Under the pieces are notes generated by a model. It saw nothing but the letters and a program-made list of their open reading frames with translations, ran no database searches and was not told the origin of the DNA. A DNA stretch of 47,372 nucleotides from Anaerolineales bacterium (lineage in GTDB: Bacteria; Chloroflexota; Anaerolineae; Anaerolineales; Villigracilaceae), in assembly GCA_016928525.1 (NCBI GenBank), contig JAFGKO010000128.1, positions 1 to 47,372 of the forward strand. Direction: 5' to 3'. The position numbers and the translations under genes were made by a program. Shown in pieces: positions 42,893-47,372 of this stretch (positions within the stretch are counted from its first letter, which is position 1; each line of letters opens with the position of its first letter).

Positions 42893-42921
42893 ACCGTTCA
42901 CTGATTACTTATTACTGACAA
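42893..42921. repeat. heptamer repeat (TTACTGA family) at the PadR 3' end
   Basis: ACTGATT, ACTTATT, ACTGACA, ACTGGCT run in 7-base register through 42900-42927. The last codons of the PadR gene (VVSNK) and its TAA stop are encoded by it. Confidence 0.55.
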
Positions 42922-43537
42922 CTGGCTCCGGTGGCGGATACTCCGACCCGGTATTGCCTTTGCGCGGCCGGCCCCGGCGGCGGATCTCCGGTTCGGGAAA
43001 CGGCTGCCCGATAATCGCTTCCAGGCGCACCTCGACCATGTCCAGCCAGCGCAGGTCGGCTTCCAGGTGCATGATGGTCTTGTCGATCAGCATGATCTGG
43101 GCCAGTTCGGTCTGCGGGTCGTACTCGTCACGCTGCGCTGTGGCGTTGTGCAGCTCCTGGTACAGGTGCGCGCGCTGGGTCTGGATCAAGCGCGCCGGGT
43201 CTGCTTCGCCGCTGGCCAGCGCGACCATCAACTTGACAAAGAATTCGTCGCGCTGGTGCTCGGCCGGCACGCCGACCTCGAACCACTCGCGCAAGACTTC
43301 GTCGCCTACGGGCGTGATGCTGTACACGCGCCGCGAAGGTTCTTCGCCTTCGCCCAGGTCCGAGGTGGTCTCCACCAGCCCGGCTTCTTGCAGACGGTCG
43401 AGGGTGGTATAGATCTGGGCCGGTTTCACGTCCCAGTTGGCGTCGCCGCCCACCACGGCCTCGAAGACCGCGCGCAGTTCGTAACCGTGGCGCGGCTTTT
43501 GGGCTAGAAATCCGAGGATTGCGTTGCGAACAGACAT
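42905..43537 (-). CDS. PadR-family transcriptional regulator
   Basis: This 210-residue regulator has an N-terminal PadR winged helix (AILGFLAQKPRHGYELRAVFEAVVG, then IYTTLDRLQEAGLVETTSDLGEGEEPSRRVYSITPVG) and a C-terminal Vir-type dimerisation helix region. A low-complexity basic tail (RRRGRPRKGN, AT-hook-like) is followed by the repeat-derived end VVSNK. PadR proteins usually repress nearby transporters until they bind a small molecule. The ABC exporter downstream on the same strand is the likely target, and autoregulation is likely. Confidence 0.92.
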   Translation of the reverse strand: MSVRNAILGFLAQKPRHGYELRAVFEAVVGGDANWDVKPAQIYTTLDRLQEAGLVETTSDLGEGEEPSRRVYSITPVGDEVLREWFEVGVPAEHQRDEFFVKLMVALASGEADPARLIQTQRAHLYQELHNATAQRDEYDPQTELAQIMLIDKTIMHLEADLRWLDMVEVRLEAIIGQPFPEPEIRRRGRPRKGNTGSEYPPPEPVVSNK

Positions 43538-43544
43538 AAAATAG

Positions 43545-43589
43545 TATACGGGTTATTATTTATTGAACGGGCTAAATATTATACGAGTT
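43545..43589. promoter_or_regulatory. direct repeat TATACGGGTT / TATACGAGTT in the PadR-helicase spacer
   Basis: Two near-identical 10-base words (43545-43554 and 43580-43589) lie 35 bp apart in the A/T-rich divergent promoter region. They are candidate operators for PadR. A minus-strand TATAAT at 43583-43578 overlaps the second word. Confidence 0.35.
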
Positions 43590-43617
43590 TCTATTTTTTG
43601 TCAAGGGAGTTGGTGGG

Positions 43618-43623
43618 TATAAT
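43618..43623 (+). promoter_or_regulatory. -10 element of a probably leaderless helicase transcript
   Basis: TATAAT ends 6 bases before the ATG at 43630, with TTGTCA 14 bases upstream (43598-43603). No Shine-Dalgarno sequence fits. The start of transcription should coincide with the start codon. Confidence 0.5.
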
Positions 43624-43629
43624 TCGCCC

Positions 43630-46233
43630 ATGTCCCTAGATGTGCTTTTGAGCCACTGGAAACACGATCCGTTAACCGCAGACAACATCGTCACCTGGAA
43701 GACCACCCCCCCACGCCCGGCGCGCACGCATCCCTTTCCGGACGACCTGCCTGCCCCGCTGCGAGTGGCGTTATCCACCCTCGGAATCCCTTCGCTCTAC
43801 AGCCACCAATCCCGGGCCTGGACTCATACCCGCGCAGGCGAAAACATTGTCCTGGCCACCGGTACCGCTTCCGGCAAGACCCTGGCCTACAACCTGCCCG
43901 TTCTGGCTTCGTTGCTGGAAGATCCCAATGCTAGAGCACTGTATCTCTTCCCGACAAAAGCACTGACGCAAGACCAGGAGGCAGTCATCAGTCACCAGTT
44001 ATCAGTCATTAAACCACTGGTCACTGACAACTGGTCACTTAAAACTGCTATCTACGACGGCGACACCCCCAAGCGCGACCGCCCCGCTATCCGTAAAAAC
44101 GCCTGCATCCTGCTGACCAATCCCGACATGCTGCATACCGGCATCCTGCCGCACCACACCAACTGGGCGGATTTCTTCCGTAATCTGAAATTCGTGGTCA
44201 TCGACGAACTCCACACCTACCGCGGCGTGTTCGGCTCGCATGTGGCCAATGTTATCCGGCGGCTCAAGCGCGTGGCAAAATTCTACGGCGCAAATCCGCA
44301 GTTCATTCTCACCTCCGCGACTATCGGCAACCCCAAAGAATTGGCCGAAAAATTGACCGAATCCTCCGTCACGCTGATCGACAAGGACGGTTCCTCGCGC
44401 GGTGAGCGTCACTTCATCATCTACAACCCGCCGGTCGTGGACGAATCCATTGGCTTGCGCAAAAGCAGCCTGCTGGAGTCGGTACGGTTGGCACAGGATA
44501 CGCTGTCAGCAAATGTGCAGAGTGTGGTATTTGCGCGCTCGCGACGAAGTGTGGAAATTATCCTGACATACCTCCAGGAGAGTAGAGAACAGGGAGTAGA
44601 GAGTAGTGACTACTCTCCGCTCTCCAGTCTCCATTCTCCGGTTCGGGGGTATCGTAGCGGCTATCTCCCCTCCCAACGCCGTGAGATCGAAAGTGGCCTG
44701 CGCGATGGCACGGTCCGAACAGTGGTAGCTACAAATGCTCTCGAGCTGGGCATCGACATCGGCGGGCTAGGTGCGGCCATCCTCGTCGGCTACCCGGGGA
44801 CTGTCGCTTCAGCCTGGCAGCAAGCGGGTCGGGCGGGACGTGGGGATGCCCCGGCTGCGGCGCTGCTGGTCGCTTCGGCCAGTCCGCTTGACCAGTTCCT
44901 GGCGCACCACCCCGAATATTTCATGGAACGTTCGCCTGAGCAGGCGCTCATCAACCCCGACCACTTGCTGATCCTGCTGGAGCACCTGCGTTGCGCGATG
45001 TTCGAATTACCATTCGAGCGGGACGAGCGCTTCGGCCAGATGGACGTGGACGAGTTCCTTGAGTTCCTGGTGGCGAACCGCGAAGCGCACGAGTCCAACG
45101 ACAAATTCTTCTGGATGGCCGACCAGTATCCGGCGGCAAATATCTCGCTGCGCTCGGCTTCGCCCGAGAGCATTACCCTCCAAATTGGCGGTGAAAAACC
45201 TACTACCATTGGCACGGTAGATGGGGAAAGCGCAGCATGGATGGTGCACCCCGGCGCAGTCTACTTGCACGAGGCCCAGTCCTATTTTGTGGAGCGCCTC
45301 GACCTGGACCAGAATATTGCCCTGCTACGGCCAAGTTTGAGCGATTACTATACCGAGCCGTTGCGTGAGACCACAATAATCCCCCTTTCATTGGGGGAAT
45401 GGAGCCAGGCTAAGGGTTGTGAAAAGGCCTGGGGTGAGTTACAGATCACCACGCGCGTGAAGGGCTTCATCAAGCGCCGCTGGTACACACACGAGACTCT
45501 GGGCGGCGAGCCGCTCGACCTGCCTCCGCAGGATTTACAGACCACCGGCTACTGGATTTCGATCACCAAGGAAACGGTTGCGATCCTGAGTGAAGCAGGT
45601 TTGTGGACCAATGCTCCCAACGATTACGGCCCGGGTTGGTCACAGATCCGTGAGCGTGTGCGAGCGCGGGACGGCTACCAATGCCAGATGTGCGGGCGTC
45701 CCGAATTGAACCGCCAGCACGATGTGCACCACAAGATACCCTTCCGCATGTTTATTCGGACTCCAACGTCTCCAGACGTTGGGACGCAAAGTCGGGAGAT
45801 TTTGCAGTCTGCTGTAGCACGCGCAAACCAGTTGGACAACCTGACCACGCTCTGTCCGGAATGCCACAAAAAGGCCGAGACTGCGGTACGTGTGCGTTCA
45901 GGGTTGGCTGGACTGAGTTATGTGCTCGGTAACCTGGCTCCACTCTTCCTGATGTGTGACCCTGGCGACCTGGGCACGCACATTGAGCCAGTTGGCACGG
46001 CGGATTTCCCGCAGCCAGCCGTGGTTCTGTACGACTTTGTCCCAGCCGGAATTGGTTTCAGCCAGAAATTGTATGAATTGCACGAGCAATTGGTGGAAAG
46101 CGCATCGGAATTGGTAAGCGAATGCGCCTGCGTAGATGGTTGCCCCTCCTGCGTGGGGCCCGGTGGGGAAAATGGGATGGGTAGCAAGCAGGAGACAAAT
46201 GCGATCTTACAGAAATTAGCTATTAGCTCTTAG
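43630..46233 (+). CDS. MrfA/YprA-type DEAD/DEAH helicase with HNH insertion
   Basis: The 867-residue protein has RecA domain 1 with motif I ATGTASGKTLAYNLP, motif II VIDELHTYRG and motif III TSATIGNP. RecA domain 2 has TNALELGIDIGGL and motif VI WQQAGRAGRGD. A C-terminal DUF1998-like region ends in the four-cysteine zinc motif ECACVDGCPSC seen in MrfA, a mitomycin-repair helicase. At about residues 675-740 there is an HNH module (RDGYQCQMCGRPE, DVHHKIPF, LTTLCPECH). Three repeat-derived segments are in frame: about 118-137, 316-337 and 711-718. The last residues LAISS and the stop are coded by a heptamer repeat. A role in DNA repair is inferred from the family. Confidence 0.88.
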   Translation: MSLDVLLSHWKHDPLTADNIVTWKTTPPRPARTHPFPDDLPAPLRVALSTLGIPSLYSHQSRAWTHTRAGENIVLATGTASGKTLAYNLPVLASLLEDPNARALYLFPTKALTQDQEAVISHQLSVIKPLVTDNWSLKTAIYDGDTPKRDRPAIRKNACILLTNPDMLHTGILPHHTNWADFFRNLKFVVIDELHTYRGVFGSHVANVIRRLKRVAKFYGANPQFILTSATIGNPKELAEKLTESSVTLIDKDGSSRGERHFIIYNPPVVDESIGLRKSSLLESVRLAQDTLSANVQSVVFARSRRSVEIILTYLQESREQGVESSDYSPLSSLHSPVRGYRSGYLPSQRREIESGLRDGTVRTVVATNALELGIDIGGLGAAILVGYPGTVASAWQQAGRAGRGDAPAAALLVASASPLDQFLAHHPEYFMERSPEQALINPDHLLILLEHLRCAMFELPFERDERFGQMDVDEFLEFLVANREAHESNDKFFWMADQYPAANISLRSASPESITLQIGGEKPTTIGTVDGESAAWMVHPGAVYLHEAQSYFVERLDLDQNIALLRPSLSDYYTEPLRETTIIPLSLGEWSQAKGCEKAWGELQITTRVKGFIKRRWYTHETLGGEPLDLPPQDLQTTGYWISITKETVAILSEAGLWTNAPNDYGPGWSQIRERVRARDGYQCQMCGRPELNRQHDVHHKIPFRMFIRTPTSPDVGTQSREILQSAVARANQLDNLTTLCPECHKKAETAVRVRSGLAGLSYVLGNLAPLFLMCDPGDLGTHIEPVGTADFPQPAVVLYDFVPAGIGFSQKLYELHEQLVESASELVSECACVDGCPSCVGPGGENGMGSKQETNAILQKLAISS
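43982..44040. repeat. heptamer-period palindrome (CAGTCAT family) inside the helicase gene
   Basis: Left arm units are CAGTCAT, CAGTCAC, CAGTTAT, CAGTCAT. Right arm units are CTGGTCA, CTGACAA, CTGGTCA, the reverse complement of the same family. The frame is kept. The peptide (about ISHQLSVIKPLVTDNWSL) lies between motif Ia and TAIYDGDTP. Confidence 0.7.
44577..44639. repeat. heptamer-period palindrome (AGAGAGT family) inside the helicase gene
   Basis: GGAGAGTAGAGAACAG... and GAGTAGAGAGTAG on the left face ACTACTCTCCGCTC and AGTCTCCATTCTCC on the right. The frame is kept. The peptide (about SREQGVESSDYSPLSSLHSP) lies just before RGYRSGYLPSQRREIE in RecA domain 2. Confidence 0.7.
45763..45782. 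repeat. palindrome CCAACGTC-TCCA-GACGTTGG inside the HNH segment of the helicase
   Basis: This is an 8-bp stem with a 4-base loop, preceded by CGGACT as in the copy upstream of panB (11137-11156). It encodes TPTSPDVG between the HHKIPF strand and the second zinc/HNH part. Confidence 0.65.
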
Positions 46234-46619
46234 CGCTTAGCCCAGGAGGAAGAGATGAAGGATTTCAGAACACTCAAAGTTTGGGAAAAATCCCATGTGT
46301 TAGTTTTAGTGATCTACAAGGAAACGCAATCCTTTCCAAAAAACGAATTGTATGGGATCACCAGCCAGATACAACGGGCTGCTGTTTCTGTACCAACGAA
46401 TCTCGCCGAAGGCTGCGGCAAGGATAGTGATGCTGAACTCGGGCGTTACTTCAAAATCGCTATGGGATCATCTAGTGAACTAGAATATCTTCTTCTGCTA
46501 GCACACGATTTGGGCTATCTTGCCGATTATCAATACAATCAGTTACAAACCGCTCTGGTAGAAGTCCGCAAAATGCTCAATGCTTTCATTCAAAAGCTGA
46601 AAGCTAATCGCTAAAAGCT
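46214..46619. mobile_element. candidate small mobile unit: four-helix-bundle gene with inverted heptamer ends
   Basis: The left end is four perfect units of the pattern nnTTAGC (AATTAGC, TATTAGC, TCTTAGC, GCTTAGC; 46214-46241). The right end (46596-46619) is GCTGAAA, GCTAATC, GCTAAAA, GCT, which is the reverse complement of the same pattern. Between them is one gene (46255-46614). The helicase stop lies in the left end, the four-helix gene's stop lies in the right end, and the nitroreductase ATG begins at the base after it. Mobility is inference from structure. Confidence 0.45.
46255..46614 (+). CDS. four-helix-bundle protein of the 23S rRNA intervening-sequence family
   Basis: This 119-residue protein is of the S23/IVP type, related in fold to Avd of diversity-generating retroelements. 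Family text is [77 protein letters not shown]. Members are encoded inside intervening sequences of 23S rRNA genes or, as here, stand alone. The molecular function is not known. An AGGAGG site precedes the ATG. No 23S rRNA sequence is nearby. Its last codons (KANR and stop) fall in the right heptamer end. Confidence 0.93.
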   Translation: MKDFRTLKVWEKSHVLVLVIYKETQSFPKNELYGITSQIQRAAVSVPTNLAEGCGKDSDAELGRYFKIAMGSSSELEYLLLLAHDLGYLADYQYNQLQTALVEVRKMLNAFIQKLKANR

Positions 46620-47288
46620 ATGACGAAATCAAATTTCATCCCTTATTCTACTTTTCGTGAATATCCTCTCGGAGAAATGCAAGCACGTGCCAAAACTTTC
46701 CGCGAAGAAATGCAACGCCGCCGCACCATTCGCACCTTTTCGACCCGTCCTGTTCCTCGTGAGATCATCGAGGAGTGCCTCCGTACCGCAGGGACCGCGC
46801 CTAACGGGGCCAACATGCAGCCCTGGCACTTCATAGTGGTCAGCGACCCGGATGTGAAGAAACAAATCCGTGAAGCCGCAGAAGACGAGGAACGCAAATT
46901 TTACTCAAGCCGTGCCAGCGAAGAATGGTTGGAGGCCCTGACTCCACTTGGCACGGACTGGCACAAACCATTTCTTGAAGATGCCCCTTATTTGATTGTC
47001 ATCTTTGGACTGAGCAACACTATTTTGTCGAATGGCGAGAAACGTAAAAACTACTATGTGACCGAATCGGTGGGCATCGCCACAGGAATGCTCGTCACGG
47101 CTTTGCATCACGCTGGGCTGGCCTCGCTGACCCACACGCCTAGCCCAATGGCTTTCCTCAACAAGATTCTCAAGCGCCCGGCCAACGAACGCCCCTTTTT
47201 GGTGCTGGTGGTCGGCTATCCCGCCGAAGGGACGACCGTACCTGACCTCAAGAAGAAGTCGCTGGAAGAGATAACCACCTTTATCTAG
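46620..47288 (+). CDS. nitroreductase-family flavoprotein, iodotyrosine-deiodinase-like
   Basis: This 222-residue FMN protein of the nitroreductase fold has an FMN phosphate-binding start [16 protein letters not shown], then [29 protein letters not shown] lid segment follows ([30 protein letters not shown]) close to that of iodotyrosine deiodinase-like enzymes, then [36 protein letters not shown] and a terminal [14 protein letters not shown]. The real substrate may be a halogenated or nitro-aromatic compound or another electron acceptor. The ATG follows the heptamer repeat directly and no Shine-Dalgarno is present, so expression may depend on read-through from upstream. Confidence 0.9.
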   Translation: MTKSNFIPYSTFREYPLGEMQARAKTFREEMQRRRTIRTFSTRPVPREIIEECLRTAGTAPNGANMQPWHFIVVSDPDVKKQIREAAEDEERKFYSSRASEEWLEALTPLGTDWHKPFLEDAPYLIVIFGLSNTILSNGEKRKNYYVTESVGIATGMLVTALHHAGLASLTHTPSPMAFLNKILKRPANERPFLVLVVGYPAEGTTVPDLKKKSLEEITTFI

Positions 47289-47302
47289 ATCAGGACTTTC
47301 GC

Positions 47303-47371
47303 TTATGCGGGCAGGAAAGCCTGAATTCGTGGAGCAGCCAGTTCTGCCCGCAGGTAATCACTGAGTAAATC
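47303..47371 (-). CDS. C-terminal end of a gene running out of the window
   Basis: The minus strand is open from the window edge for 22 codons (DLLSDYLRAELAAPRIQAFL and two more residues) to a TAA at 47303-47305, converging on the nitroreductase gene. The amphipathic composition looks like real coding sequence, but the stretch is too short for a family call. Confidence 0.4.
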   Translation of the reverse strand, partial: DLLSDYLRAELAAPRIQAFLPA

Positions 47372-47372
47372 A

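Noticed and set aside
43630..46233. Defence-system helicase-nuclease (for example a phage-restriction locus).
   Set aside because: The C-terminal ECACVDGCPSC motif and domain order match MrfA/YprA repair helicases, and no defence partners are adjacent; the PadR-ABC operon and nitroreductase are ordinary neighbours.
46255..46614. Reading the four-helix-bundle gene as a sign of a nearby 23S rRNA gene or its intervening sequence.
   Set aside because: No rRNA-like sequence is present on either side; the flanks are the helicase and nitroreductase genes.
46255..46614. Diversity-generating retroelement (Avd relation of the four-helix protein).
   Set aside because: No reverse transcriptase and no template/variable repeat pair was seen in the window.

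Overview
The window reads as chromosomal DNA of a Chloroflexota bacterium, most likely an uncultured Anaerolineae relative. The evidence is the protein style (LiaS/NarL-type regulators, a YkcB-like glycosyltransferase, an Anaerolineae-like cytochrome c maturation cluster, multiheme lipoproteins), the moderate GC content, and the many short intergenic palindromes. The taxonomic call is inference from family resemblance, because no marker gene or rRNA lies in the window. I found no tRNA, rRNA or CRISPR array.

Region 1 (1-10980) is envelope and sugar metabolism with signalling. It holds a methyltransferase cut by the window edge, a polytopic GT39/YkcB-like glycosyltransferase, an OmpR-type response regulator with overlapping histidine kinase, a second polytopic glycosyltransferase-like protein co-transcribed with a methyltransferase that ends in a zinc ribbon, UDP-glucose 6-dehydrogenase, a lone CheY-like receiver, a GT4 glycosyltransferase and a YtxH-type membrane peptide. 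Region 2 (11137-14034) holds panB and panE, overlapping and translationally coupled, then a secreted/membrane protein with a cytoplasmic zinc-ribbon tail.

Region 3 (14335-22770) is an electron-transfer island. One arm encodes a 15-heme cytochrome (an octaheme tetrathionate-reductase-type module fused to a heptaheme module and a membrane anchor), a Tat-exported four-cluster ferredoxin and an NrfD-type quinol-interacting membrane protein. Converging on it across a bidirectional terminator are a NapC/NirT-like nonaheme protein and a decaheme lipoprotein built as two tandem pentaheme repeats. Region 4 (23096-25304) is a LiaS/NarL-type two-component system. Region 5 (25442-34438) is a complete System I cytochrome c maturation operon (ccmE-F-H-G-I-like, a cytochrome lipoprotein, ccmA-B-C-D). 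It can supply the machinery that makes the region 3 cytochromes. CcmE carries a CxxxY haem-binding motif instead of HxxxY. The likely model is quinol to NrfD protein to Fe-S protein to multiheme protein, with a NapC-like and a lipoprotein cytochrome passing electrons across or outside the envelope. The terminal acceptor is not known.

Region 6 (34442-47372) holds a secreted lytic-transglycosylase-like protein, an HdrD-like Fe-S oxidoreductase, a truncated transposase with a neighbouring truncated membrane-protein gene, a PadR-regulated MacB/LolCDE-type ABC exporter, an MrfA/YprA-type helicase with an HNH insertion, a four-helix-bundle (23S IVS-type) protein, an iodotyrosine-deiodinase-like nitroreductase, and the end of one more gene.

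The most unusual feature is a set of 7-bp-period repeats, many arranged as inverted arms, confined by eye to 29.8-46.6 kb. They lie between genes, supply stop codons, sit in frame inside coding sequences (twice in the helicase, probably once in the HdrD-like gene), and flank the four-helix-bundle gene as inverted termini, which makes that unit look like a small mobile element.
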